DNA of 34,793 nucleotides from an uncultured Chloroflexota bacterium (GTDB lineage: Bacteria > Chloroflexota > Dehalococcoidia > Lucifugimonadales > GCA-002694895), in assembly GCA_913045935.1 (NCBI GenBank), contig CAJWSY010000011.1:1-34793 (forward strand), given 5' to 3'. Under the pieces are notes generated by a model. That model saw only the letters and a program-made list of their open reading frames with translations. It was not told the origin of the DNA and ran no database searches. Position numbers and translations under genes: made by a program. Position 1 is the first letter of the stretch, and every line of letters starts with the position of its first letter. Of this stretch, positions 9,986-18,624 are shown piece by piece.

Positions 9986-10645
9986 ATGTATGTAATTATT
10001 GTAGGAGCAAATAATCTAACAAAAAGCCTCGTTGAATGGTATTCAGAATATGAAAACGAAATAACAATAATTGAAAAAAAATTAGACAAATGTCTCTATT
10101 TTGACCAATTATTTGGACCAATATGCCAAAATGGAGATGCATGTGATATTGAAACTCAAACACTTGCTGGAATGAATAGAGCTGATGTTTTAATTACAAC
10201 AACAAAATCTGATAAAGATAATTTTTTAATTAGTCTTATAGCAAAAACACAATTTAATGTTGGCAAAGTCATTAATATAGTGAACGATTCTAATTTTACA
10301 AGTACTTTTTCAAATTTTGGTATAGAATCAATAATCAATCTAGAATCATTAATACTTAAATCAATTGAAAAAGAAACAGCTGTTTTAGCTCCTTGGACAG
10401 TAACTGAACTAAATACAAATCCAAAAAAAATTATAATGGCTATTAAAATTGATAACGAAAGTAAAGTTATTGGAAAAACTATCGAAAATCTAAAACTTCC
10501 AAGAGATACTTCGATTATTTTAATTATTAGATCAAACGGGATGACAGAGATACCATCAAACGAAAAAACAATTCACCCTAACGATGAGTTATTAATAATA
10601 ACCAAAGAACAAAATATGAATAAAATGTTAGAATATCTTCTATGA
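9986..10645 (+). CDS. TrkA-like protein with RCK_C domain, altered nucleotide loop
   Basis: A 219-aa RCK protein with an N-terminal Rossmann-like domain (YVIIVGANN at 2-10, TIIEKK near 27-32 and GDACDIETQTL near 50-60). A C-terminal RCK_C domain (about 140-219) includes GKTIENLKLP and NDELLIITK. The N-terminal loop reads GANNLT, so the GxGxxG signature is lost, although the GDACD element and the AGMNRADVLITTT strand remain TrkA-like. It is the last gene of the potassium cluster. It may gate TrkH as a heteromer with the intact TrkA upstream, or it may bind a different ligand through RCK_C, such as a cyclic dinucleotide as reported for some KtrA/KtrC domains; the latter is speculative. Confidence 0.75.
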   Translation: MYVIIVGANNLTKSLVEWYSEYENEITIIEKKLDKCLYFDQLFGPICQNGDACDIETQTLAGMNRADVLITTTKSDKDNFLISLIAKTQFNVGKVINIVNDSNFTSTFSNFGIESIINLESLILKSIEKETAVLAPWTVTELNTNPKKIIMAIKIDNESKVIGKTIENLKLPRDTSIILIIRSNGMTEIPSNEKTIHPNDELLIITKEQNMNKMLEYLL

Positions 10646-10668
10646 TAATTATATTCTCTGAGTGAAAA

Positions 10669-11502
10669 ATGAAAAGCATAGCATATTTGGGGCCATCAGG
10701 ATCATACTGTGAACAAGCTACTATAACAAAATATCCCGATCAAAAATTATTCCCTATGGCAACTATTCCAGCCGTTATAGAATCCGTTCAGGACGGAATA
10801 ACTGATTATGGTATAGTACCAATTGAAAATAGTATAGAAGGATCTGTTACTTTTACCTTAGATGCATTAATTCATGATTATAAAGTAAATATAAATTCAG
10901 AAATCATGTTAAATATTTCTCACTCACTTATTACAAATAAAATCATCGAGATGAGTAAAATTGAAAAAATTTATTCACATCCACAAGCTTTAGCTCAATG
11001 CAAATTATATTTATCCAAAAACACTCCACAGGCTCAATTGATAAATACCTCAAGTACGTCCGCAGCCCTAAAACAAATCATAGATGATGGAATTACATCG
11101 GCAGCTATAGCACACGCTAGAAATGCCAAACTTAACAACCTGAATATTATAGAAGAAAATATCCAAGATGAAAAAATCAATATCACAAGATTTGTAGTTT
11201 TAGGAAATGAAATTGCTCCAAAAACAGAAAATGATAAAACTTCATTTTGCTTTGATTTTTCAGATATAGACAAACCAGGGCAATTGATAAATGTAATGAA
11301 ATTATTTTCAGACCAAGAAATAAACATTACTAAAATAGAATCCAGACCATCAAAAAAAGAATTAGGTAAATATATTTTTTGGATGGATATAACCGGACAT
11401 ATTGAACAGCAAAAGTTGTCTGGAATATTTGTTCAGGTAAAAAAGATTACAAGTATGTTAAAAATTATTGGTTCTTACCCAGTCGAAACAGAAATAATTT
11501 AA
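10669..11502 (+). CDS. pheA: Prephenate dehydratase
   Basis: Converts prephenate to phenylpyruvate in phenylalanine biosynthesis. This is the stand-alone 277-aa form with no chorismate mutase domain. The catalytic domain begins with YLGPSGSYCEQA (5-17) and contains PIENSIEGSV (51-60). The essential TRF motif is in NITRFVVLG (171-179). A C-terminal ACT domain (about 190-277) carries the phenylalanine-binding ESRPSKK (224-230), so feedback inhibition by phenylalanine is likely. It starts 23 nt after the potassium cluster on the same strand. Its stop overlaps the stop of the convergent gene downstream by 4 nt, leaving no room for a separate terminator. Confidence 0.95.
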   Translation: MKSIAYLGPSGSYCEQATITKYPDQKLFPMATIPAVIESVQDGITDYGIVPIENSIEGSVTFTLDALIHDYKVNINSEIMLNISHSLITNKIIEMSKIEKIYSHPQALAQCKLYLSKNTPQAQLINTSSTSAALKQIIDDGITSAAIAHARNAKLNNLNIIEENIQDEKINITRFVVLGNEIAPKTENDKTSFCFDFSDIDKPGQLINVMKLFSDQEINITKIESRPSKKELGKYIFWMDITGHIEQQKLSGIFVQVKKITSMLKIIGSYPVETEII

Positions 11503-11780
11503 TCTTCTTCATTTCGTTTATTTTTCTTATTAATTAATCTATCTATATCATCAAAAATATCTTTAGAAGGTTCTATTCCAAGATTATCAAGATAATTTCT
11601 TAAAGATTCTATAACATCTAAAGTAGCATCTCTCATATTTAAAGCGAAAAGTTTAATTTTCTCACTTTCAGTTAATTCAGTTTGTTTTAATTTTCTTACT
11701 AGTTTAGGCCCAAGATACATTCCTAAAGCGAATCCTAAAAATAAATTACTTAATTTACTTTGCTTTTTATCATCACTCAT
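11499..11780 (-). CDS. Small protein with one N-terminal hydrophobic segment, YtxH-like
   Basis: A 93-aa protein I cannot assign firmly. It has a charged start (MSDDKKQSK), a short Gly-rich hydrophobic stretch LFLGFALGMYLGP (13-25), then a basic, helical, charged C-terminal part. The plan resembles YtxH-like or gas-vesicle-like small membrane-anchored proteins. Its start overlaps the preceding gene by 8 nt, so it is translationally coupled to the membrane-anchored gene upstream. It is the last gene of the aldolase/MfnB-TusA operon. Its 3' end overlaps the pheA stop by 4 nt. Confidence 0.65.
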   Translation of the reverse strand: MSDDKKQSKLSNLFLGFALGMYLGPKLVRKLKQTELTESEKIKLFALNMRDATLDVIESLRNYLDNLGIEPSKDIFDDIDRLINKKNKRNEED

Positions 11781-12084
11781 TTTTTTTTCTCCTTATCTTT
11801 GCAGACGCTGATTTTGTTGCTTTTTTTGCTTTGTTAGTAGCTTTTTCAATGTCAATAGATTTAAAATATTTGACTATCATTTCTATAGATTTAGAATTTA
11901 TTTTATCAATCGGTGAGACAATATAACCAATTAATGACCAAAGTTTTTGTGAACTATCCACCAAAGAATCAACCTTGGAAAATATCTTATTTAATTTCAT
12001 GTAACTCAAGATCACTAATACAGTTAAAACAATTATAAAGCCAATTATTAATATATCTTTTATTACAGATGTTATTTCTTGCAT
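11773..12084 (-). CDS. Single-pass membrane protein, DUF948-like
   Basis: A 103-aa protein with one strong N-terminal transmembrane helix (DILIIGFIIVLTVLVILSY, about 10-28). An amphipathic segment (KIFSKVDSLVDSSQKLWSLI) and a very basic, Lys/Ala-rich tail follow. This layout is like the DUF948/YtxG type of small membrane proteins, which often neighbour YtxH-like proteins, and a YtxH-like gene does follow with an 8-nt overlap. It lies 9 nt behind the MfnB-TusA gene. The topology probably leaves the basic tail in the cytoplasm. Function unknown. Confidence 0.7.
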   Translation of the reverse strand: MQEITSVIKDILIIGFIIVLTVLVILSYMKLNKIFSKVDSLVDSSQKLWSLIGYIVSPIDKINSKSIEMIVKYFKSIDIEKATNKAKKATKSASAKIRRKKNE

Positions 12085-12093
12085 AAAAACCTT

Positions 12094-13086
12094 TTATGGT
12101 TTTACTAATATCCTTAGATTACCATTACCATCTTTTTGTTGATCCATTATACTGTGATTGTCATTTTTTGCCCATAGCAAAACATCATATGTATTTAACT
12201 CATCAGGAATAATGACTTCTACAATAGATTTACTATCATTCTTTATTTGTTTGGCCAAAGCAGCAATAATTCCTGAACAAGACTTACCTTGACCATCAAT
12301 AATAACGTCACCATTAGAAAAATACTTGTCAGATGTTTTAAATTCATTATCTAAAGATTCTCTGACTTTTAATTCCCCTGATTTTCTTAATTCTAATTGG
12401 TCCTTAAAATGTCTTACTGCTTCCCAATATACTCCTTCATCACGATCACCTTTCGCGCACACAGCTCCTCGAACACCTACTATATCAGGATTAATTCTTG
12501 CTAGTTCATCTAAATCACTTAATTTCAGATGGCCAGATAAAGCAGTACTCAATCCTCTAGATTTTGCCTCTATAACCATTTCTTTTAATTCTTCTTCAGG
12601 CATAAAATCAAAAAGATTACGCCCATCTTTAACTAATGTGTCTATAAGGAATCCATCACATTTACCTTCTACTGCAAGGTCAACCATAAGAGAAGGGTTC
12701 AAGCCGTTTTCATATAGTAAATTATCGGCGAATAAAGAACCAATCAACAAAGTATTAGAACCTTGCAAAGCTTCTCTGCATGCCAATAAAGTTTCAAGAG
12801 CATGATTGTATTCATCATGCATAAAACCAACTTTTACTGAAGTAGCATCTAACAAACCTGCTGCGTGAACTGCCATTGCAACTGTTCCGATTTGATTTGG
12901 AACAACTCCCAAAGTAAGGCTAGAATGAATTGGATCTGGGGCTATAGCTTTAACTTCTTTAAAAGTAACTGGATGCGCAGAGCCCACAAGAGCTTCTTGT
13001 AGATTTTTCACGTCCACAATATCTGCACCACCTTTTATTGCTTGGTGTGCTTCTTTAACGTTTTGTACACTAACTAATAATAACAT
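12094..13086 (-). CDS. MfnB-like (5-formylfuran-3-yl)methyl phosphate synthase fused to a TusA-like domain
   Basis: The N-terminal part (1 to about 235) matches MfnB/DUF556, a TIM-barrel enzyme that condenses two glyceraldehyde-3-phosphates into the furan precursor of methanofuran. Lysines sit where the family's active-site lysines are expected: DVKN (K27), SVKVG (K85) and LVKDG (K153, near the K155 of the archaeal enzyme). VGVRGAVC and GDRDEG near 203-217 are also typical. The C-terminal 75 residues look like a TusA/SirA sulfur-carrier fold. They have IDGQGKSC with C270 at the TusA cysteine position, then VEVIIPDELNTYDVLLWAK, NHSI and a final strand RILVKP. The CPxP motif reads CSGI. The strong AAGGAG site and operon position behind a DapA-like aldolase suggest a pathway, but no product can be named. 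Confidence 0.82.
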   Translation of the reverse strand: MLLLVSVQNVKEAHQAIKGGADIVDVKNLQEALVGSAHPVTFKEVKAIAPDPIHSSLTLGVVPNQIGTVAMAVHAAGLLDATSVKVGFMHDEYNHALETLLACREALQGSNTLLIGSLFADNLLYENGLNPSLMVDLAVEGKCDGFLIDTLVKDGRNLFDFMPEEELKEMVIEAKSRGLSTALSGHLKLSDLDELARINPDIVGVRGAVCAKGDRDEGVYWEAVRHFKDQLELRKSGELKVRESLDNEFKTSDKYFSNGDVIIDGQGKSCSGIIAALAKQIKNDSKSIVEVIIPDELNTYDVLLWAKNDNHSIMDQQKDGNGNLRILVKP

Positions 13087-13098
13087 TCAAGCTCCTTA

Positions 13099-14073
13099 TT
13101 AATTTATATTGAATTTATTTAAATTTTTTAATTGATTTTTCAATTTTGCTTTGTCTGAATTATTCATATCTTTCACAGGCGGTCTTGGACCTCCACTACT
13201 CATACCTACAATTTCACCCCAATATTTACATAGGGCAACTGGTAAAACACCTCCGGCATCAGATACAATTTTCCCCCACCACTCATCTGAAATAGATTTG
13301 ATTTCTTTAATTTCAGAATTATATAAGTTATCATCAATATTGCCATTACAAGCATTTTGAACAAAAGTTGTATAACTATTATTTTCTGGAGTATCAAATC
13401 TCCAATCAGAAGTGTTTGCAAACATCACAGTTTGTTGAAAACCTGATTTTTTTCCCTCCCAAAAAATCCATTCGTCTGGAGTGCTTATAATTGCTTTTTC
13501 TCCAAGATTAACATGAGATTTGATGGATATTTCAGGATTAAAACTTGCTTCTTTAACGCCTACAATGTTTTCTATATTTACAATTTTTTCTAATTCAGTT
13601 TCATCTAGAAGTGTTCCAAATTGAGGAGAATTGTAATACATTATAGCCAAATTAGTTTTACTTGAAATATATTCTACAAAATCAATTACTTGCGAAGCTT
13701 TTCTTGTTGCAAAATAAGGCGCGCCAAGAATTAATAATTCATATCCTATATCTTCACAAAATCTAGCCAATTCTAATATATCTGTTACAGACGTATGTGT
13801 TATATGAGCTGCAACAGGCCAATCATTTGCATGGTCTTTTACTATTTGCATAAGGTTTTTTCTTTCATATGTAGACATGCTCCAAAATTCACCCATTCCC
13901 CATGAGCACCCTGCTCCATTTGAACCTAAACTTTTAACATAATCAATGTTTGACCTAAGTCCAGATTCATCTAATTGCCCTGATTCATCAAAAGGAGTAA
14001 CAAGAGTTGACCATTGTCCGTTTAAAAATTCTTTTGCCCATAATTTTGAGTCTGATTTTTTATAAGAAATCAT
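13099..14073 (-). CDS. DapA/NanA-superfamily aldolase, substrate unknown
   Basis: A class I TIM-barrel lyase/hydratase of the dihydrodipicolinate synthase superfamily, 324 aa. The Schiff-base lysine is in GVKEAS (K174) and the catalytic tyrosine region is IMYYNSP (144-150). The C-terminal GGPRPPV (about 294-300) is also family-typical. The usual GTTGE pyruvate-carboxylate motif near residue 55 is replaced by a segment reading CSWGMGEF, so true DapA activity (lysine synthesis) is doubtful. The region 238-260, rich in Asn/Asp/Tyr, looks like a lineage-specific insertion. It is the first gene of a four-gene minus-strand operon, 12 nt before the MfnB-TusA fusion. A role with that enzyme is inferred from position only. 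Confidence 0.85.
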   Translation of the reverse strand: MISYKKSDSKLWAKEFLNGQWSTLVTPFDESGQLDESGLRSNIDYVKSLGSNGAGCSWGMGEFWSMSTYERKNLMQIVKDHANDWPVAAHITHTSVTDILELARFCEDIGYELLILGAPYFATRKASQVIDFVEYISSKTNLAIMYYNSPQFGTLLDETELEKIVNIENIVGVKEASFNPEISIKSHVNLGEKAIISTPDEWIFWEGKKSGFQQTVMFANTSDWRFDTPENNSYTTFVQNACNGNIDDNLYNSEIKEIKSISDEWWGKIVSDAGGVLPVALCKYWGEIVGMSSGGPRPPVKDMNNSDKAKLKNQLKNLNKFNIN

Positions 14074-14154
14074 AATATCAATGAGAGTTAATAAAAAATT
14101 TCACGATCTTATTTTACATTAATTTGAAGTAAAAAAAATACAAGAATTTCTTTT

Positions 14155-16620
14155 CTAATTTAACTTCCCTTCCATTTGATCCTTAATTTCGTAAATTTTT
14201 TTATATAATTTTTTATTACTAAGTAATTCTTTGAAATCATTTTCTATAAAATTTTTAGCAATAATTCTTGACGATTCCTGGATCTCCTTATCATCAATCA
14301 AATTAGCAACTTTAAACATGGGGATTCCGCTCTGTTTAGTGTTGGTCACGTCGCCTTCTCCTCGTATACGCAAATCTTCTACAGACAATTGAAAACCATT
14401 AGTTATTCTTTCAAAAATTTTCAATCTTTCTTTTGTTTGTTCATTTTCGTTGTCAGACACTAATATACAATAACCTTCATGTTCCCCTCTCCCTACTCTT
14501 CCTCTAAGTTGGTGTAATTGTGATAATCCAAAACGATCCGCACTAAGGATTAACATTACACTTGCATTAGGAATGTCAACGCCAACCTCGATCACAGTAG
14601 TACTAACTAAAACGTCAATGATTCCATTTCTAAAATCCTGCATGATTTTTTCTTTTTGAGCTAATTTTAGTCTGCCATGAATTAATCCGACTCTATATTG
14701 CTTAAAAGTTGTTAAATTTAATTCTTTGAAAATATTTTCAGCTGAAGCAGAGTTCAATTTTTCAGATTCTTCAATAAGTGGACACACAACAATAGCTTGT
14801 CTACCTTTTTGAATTTCTTTGCTTATATGACTATATCCAGATTTAAGTCTTGAAGAATTGATATATTTAGTCTTAACTTTTCTTTCACCAAACGGTAAAT
14901 CAGTTAATTCAGACAAGTCTAGATCTCCGTATGCTGTTAAAGCTAGGCTTCTAGGTATAGGAGTCGCTGACATAGTCAAAGTATGAGGATATATACTCTT
15001 AGAAGATTTGATAGATGATCTTTGTAAAACTCCAAATCTATGTTGTTCATCTACAACATTTAATGCCAATTTAGGGATTTTAATATTTTCTTGTATTAAG
15101 GTATGTGTTCCGATAATAAGGTCAATTTCGCCGTTATTAATTTTGCCTGCCATTTCCAATTTGTCTTTTTGAGGCATACTTCCTAAAAACAATCCTATAT
15201 TTATATTTGTTGAATTCTCATCTATTTTTATAATAGAGTGGTAATTGTTTAAATTAGATTTATTTGAAAATAAATCTAATGTTTTAATGTAATGTTGTTC
15301 CGCTAAAATTTCAGTAGGAGCCATTACAGAAGCGTTATAACCCTGATGTATCACTGACAATGCTGTGACTATAGCAACAAGAGTTTTCCCACTTCCAACC
15401 TCCCCTTGTAACAATCTAGTCATAGGATGATTTTTATTTAAATCTTTGGCTATTTCTCTAATTATATCTATTTGTGATTGAGTTGGTTTAAATTTTAAAG
15501 AATCAAAAAATCCATCTATGAAATTCCACGATATACGTATTTTATTTGCTTTGTTTTTTGTTTTTTCTTCTTTCTTCCTTAAAAGCCAAGCACAATGCAA
15601 AAAGAAAAATTCATCAAATACTATTCTTTTCCTAGCCTGATGGTATTTATTCAAATCATCTGGATAGTGAAATTGTTTTATAGCTTCGGATAAATTAATT
15701 AAGTTTAATTTTGAAATTATTGATTCAGGCAATAAATCCTCAACTTTATTACCAACTAAGTTAATGGTTTTTTTAACGATTTGCCGGATTGTACGTTGAT
15801 GTATTTGTCCTGAAAGAGGATATACCGGGACAAATCTTCCAACATGAGTTAAATCAGTTTTTAAATCAGTATCAATAATTTCATATTCAAAATTTCCAGA
15901 AAATATATTACTTCCTCTAAAAACATTGACTTTACCACTAATTATCACTTTTACGCCTGGTTTTAATTGATTAACAAGCCAAGTCCGGCCAAACCATTGT
16001 ACTTTTACATTCCCTGTTTCATCTCCCAAGATCCCTACTGTTGCATTTACACCATTTCTGTATCTTATAGTTTTTGCTTCCCAAACAGTTAAAACCACAG
16101 TTTGAATTTCTTCTGGTATTAATTGATTTACTTTTTTTATATCATTAAAATCTCTATGTCTACGCGGATAAAAACTTAAAACATCAGACAAACTTTCCAC
16201 ACCTTGTTTTCTGAACATATTTATTACTTTTGTAGATACTCTTCCAAGTGATTTGAGATTAGAGTTAAGAGTAATTTCTTTGTTTTTAGATATTAAATTT
16301 TTATTTTTTTGGACATTGGATTTGAGTTTGATTTTTCTATCAATTAAAAGTTCATTGATTTCTTTTAGTAATCGATCGCAAAAGATTTTTCGTGCGGAAA
16401 CTTTCAGTGTTGAATAAACTGGTTTGTTTCCATATTTATCCTGATAATTACGAATTAAAATAGAAAAGTATTGAGCGTTGGTTTCAAAATACCCATCTAA
16501 TCCTTCGCCAACCACAGATTTATTATCATAAGATTTAGATATTTCAAGATTAATAATTTTTTTTAAAATATTTAAATTTTCATTAACTATATCTTTGTTT
16601 GATTGAAAGTTTGAATTCAT
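14155..16620 (-). CDS. recG: ATP-dependent DNA helicase RecG
   Basis: Branch-migration helicase that remodels stalled replication forks and Holliday junctions. The 821-aa protein is longer than E. coli RecG (about 690). An extra N-terminal domain of about 120 residues precedes the wedge/OB region, which starts around SLGRVSTKVINMFRKQG (124-140) and continues with FYPRRHRDF. Walker A is GEVGSGKT (406-413), the Walker B/DEAH equivalent is DEQHRFG (524-530), and helicase motifs TMSATPIPR and QLRGRVGRGEHEGY follow. Such N-terminal extensions occur in several Gram-positive, Chloroflexota and Thermotogota RecG proteins. It lies 6 nt behind fakA and shares its promoter; the recG-fakA-rpmB neighbourhood recalls Bacillus. 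Confidence 0.96.
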   Translation of the reverse strand: MNSNFQSNKDIVNENLNILKKIINLEISKSYDNKSVVGEGLDGYFETNAQYFSILIRNYQDKYGNKPVYSTLKVSARKIFCDRLLKEINELLIDRKIKLKSNVQKNKNLISKNKEITLNSNLKSLGRVSTKVINMFRKQGVESLSDVLSFYPRRHRDFNDIKKVNQLIPEEIQTVVLTVWEAKTIRYRNGVNATVGILGDETGNVKVQWFGRTWLVNQLKPGVKVIISGKVNVFRGSNIFSGNFEYEIIDTDLKTDLTHVGRFVPVYPLSGQIHQRTIRQIVKKTINLVGNKVEDLLPESIISKLNLINLSEAIKQFHYPDDLNKYHQARKRIVFDEFFFLHCAWLLRKKEEKTKNKANKIRISWNFIDGFFDSLKFKPTQSQIDIIREIAKDLNKNHPMTRLLQGEVGSGKTLVAIVTALSVIHQGYNASVMAPTEILAEQHYIKTLDLFSNKSNLNNYHSIIKIDENSTNINIGLFLGSMPQKDKLEMAGKINNGEIDLIIGTHTLIQENIKIPKLALNVVDEQHRFGVLQRSSIKSSKSIYPHTLTMSATPIPRSLALTAYGDLDLSELTDLPFGERKVKTKYINSSRLKSGYSHISKEIQKGRQAIVVCPLIEESEKLNSASAENIFKELNLTTFKQYRVGLIHGRLKLAQKEKIMQDFRNGIIDVLVSTTVIEVGVDIPNASVMLILSADRFGLSQLHQLRGRVGRGEHEGYCILVSDNENEQTKERLKIFERITNGFQLSVEDLRIRGEGDVTNTKQSGIPMFKVANLIDDKEIQESSRIIAKNFIENDFKELLSNKKLYKKIYEIKDQMEGKLN

Positions 16621-16626
16621 AAAAAA

Positions 16627-18243
16627 TCATTCCAAAACCAACGATGCTACAAAATTTTGTTGCCCACCCTTTTGAAATTCAATATCTATATTTCCATAGT
16701 GAGATGACAATTTTTTTTCTACTATATTGGTATCCTCAATATTACCCCAATAAATTGTTAGATAACTGTCTGTAACTGGTTTCATAAATTCAATCGATTT
16801 TGTTATAGAATTAAACAAATCAGATTCAGAGATAACAATATCTCCATCTGAAATTGTTATATAATCACCTTCGTTATAAATTATATTATTCATTGAACCT
16901 GAACGAGATGAAGTGGAAATAGAAGTAAATCTAATATCTTTGATATATTCCAGCATACTTTCAATATTTAAAGAAATATCTACCTCATTATTAAATACAA
17001 TCATTGAAGTTAGCCCTTCTGATACGGATAAAGTTTTAATTAAGCTTACATTTTTTTGACTTTTCTGAATTGCAATCTCACAAGACATGATTGCATTTTT
17101 ATCGTTCGGAAGAAGTATAATATCAGAAGAGTTGCATTTGTCTATCTTATCTAATATTTCTTCTACACTAGGATTAATGGTATTCTTACAGGACACGATA
17201 GCATCGACTCCAATATTCATAAATAATTCATCGAAACCCTTACCGTTTGATATAGCCACAACTGAAGTTATTTGATTTTCATTTATTTCTTGTTCGGGTA
17301 TTTTAGAAAATTCTTCAAATTGTTTATCCATATTTTCAATATTTATTTCCATTAAATCACCGAAAGTAATACATGATGTTAAGATACTTCCAGGATCTTC
17401 CGAATGAGTATGAACTTTAACATAATTGTCAATTCCGGTAATTACTGTTGAACCTCCATTTTTGTTAACTTCATTCTTAACTAAATCATGAGACAAATTG
17501 GATCCGTTTATTACAAATTGTACACAATATCCCCATTCTTCATCTGAGTGTTCATCAACAAATGATTTCAATGATATTTCAGAGGAATTTGGGATGTTCA
17601 TTATATTTTCAATATCTGCTTCTTGTTCGCAAAGATAACTTTTCATAGCTTCAAAAATAACAATTAATCCTTGCCCCCCTGCATCAACCACTCCTGCTTC
17701 TTTCAATATTTTTAGCATATTGGGAGTATCTAATAATACTTGTTGTGTGCGTTCACAAACTTGTGGAATAATAGAAGAAAATGAGTCTGATTTTTCTTTT
17801 GTTTGATTCCAAGAATCAGAAAAAGCTTTGATTATAGTTAGCATAGTACCTTCTACAGGCTTACTAACAGATTTATAACTTGCATTTACCGCACTTTCAA
17901 GAGAACTTCCGAATTGATTAACATCGCACTGTTTTATATCGTTCAATCCATTAGACAATCCCTGTAGTATTTGAGAGAGAATAACGCCACTATTACCTCT
18001 TCCTCCTAAAACTGCATTTTTAGCTACATATCTACTTACTTGATCTATGCTTTGTTGTTTGATGCCATCAACATTCTTTAAAGCAGATTCCAAAGTTAAA
18101 TACATGTTAGTTCCAGTGTCTCCGTCAGGAACTGGGAAGACGTTCAATTGATTTATCTGATCTTTATGTTTATATATCAAGTCCTTAGCTAAAACTAATA
18201 TTTCCAATAAATCTGATCCGTTAAGTTTTTTTATAGTTTTCAT
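16627..18243 (-). CDS. fakA: FakA-like fatty acid kinase (DhaL + C-terminal FakA domain)
   Basis: DegV/DhaL-related kinase that, with a FakB lipid carrier, phosphorylates fatty acids for phospholipid synthesis. The 538-aa length is close to the 548 aa of Staphylococcus FakA. The N-terminal DhaL domain has NVFPVPDGDTGTNMY (34-48), with D40 and D42 as Mg/ATP ligands, then GGRGNSGVILSQIL and GQGLIVI. A middle domain (YCVQFV, VHTHSEDPG) and a C-terminal part (NDKNAIMS, SGSMN) follow the FakA plan. No FakB gene is visible in the window. It begins 107 nt from the divergent rpmB and is followed 6 nt later by recG. Older annotations call such proteins DAK2-domain proteins. Confidence 0.9.
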   Translation of the reverse strand: MKTIKKLNGSDLLEILVLAKDLIYKHKDQINQLNVFPVPDGDTGTNMYLTLESALKNVDGIKQQSIDQVSRYVAKNAVLGGRGNSGVILSQILQGLSNGLNDIKQCDVNQFGSSLESAVNASYKSVSKPVEGTMLTIIKAFSDSWNQTKEKSDSFSSIIPQVCERTQQVLLDTPNMLKILKEAGVVDAGGQGLIVIFEAMKSYLCEQEADIENIMNIPNSSEISLKSFVDEHSDEEWGYCVQFVINGSNLSHDLVKNEVNKNGGSTVITGIDNYVKVHTHSEDPGSILTSCITFGDLMEINIENMDKQFEEFSKIPEQEINENQITSVVAISNGKGFDELFMNIGVDAIVSCKNTINPSVEEILDKIDKCNSSDIILLPNDKNAIMSCEIAIQKSQKNVSLIKTLSVSEGLTSMIVFNNEVDISLNIESMLEYIKDIRFTSISTSSRSGSMNNIIYNEGDYITISDGDIVISESDLFNSITKSIEFMKPVTDSYLTIYWGNIEDTNIVEKKLSSHYGNIDIEFQKGGQQNFVASLVLE

Positions 18244-18350
18244 ATTTTTATAACAATAGATATAAATGACAAATTATTCATTGAATGATAGAATAACTCA
18301 TCTAAATTACTAATATTATAAGAAATATACCGTATAAGATAAAGGCAGAC

Positions 18351-18623
18351 ATGGCAAAATGTGAATTAACTGGCAAAATTTTTCAATCAGGAAATAATGT
18401 CAGTCATGCAAAAAATAGAAATAAAAGAAGATTTAACCCAAACTTGCAAAAAATGTCATTTTGGAGTGGTAAATTAAACAAAAAAATAAGCGCAACTGTG
18501 GCTACAAGCGCAATAAGAGACATTGATAAAGCGGGTAGTTTTGATTCATATATAATTAAAGCTAAAGATACTAACCTATCTTCAAATATAATCAAAATAA
18601 AGAAAGAAATAATTTCTAAGTAA
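18351..18623 (+). CDS. rpmB: 50S ribosomal protein L28
   Basis: A 90-aa ribosomal protein of the large subunit. It has the typical L28 start MAKCELTGK, SGNNVSHA (13-20), and KRRFNPNLQ (24-33). A C-terminal extension of about 25 residues rich in Lys/Ile follows. Only one cysteine (C4) is present, so this is the zinc-free form. A ribosome binding site AAAGG lies 6 nt before the ATG. It is transcribed divergently from fakA-recG, and its stop is separated by 1 nt from the end of the convergent aconitase gene. Confidence 0.96.
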   Translation: MAKCELTGKIFQSGNNVSHAKNRNKRRFNPNLQKMSFWSGKLNKKISATVATSAIRDIDKAGSFDSYIIKAKDTNLSSNIIKIKKEIISK

Positions 18624-18624
18624 A

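Noticed and set aside
12326-12805. 159-codon plus-strand frame opposite the MfnB-like gene
   Set aside because: Antisense shadow of a protein with clear family motifs; no ribosome binding site or recognisable domain.
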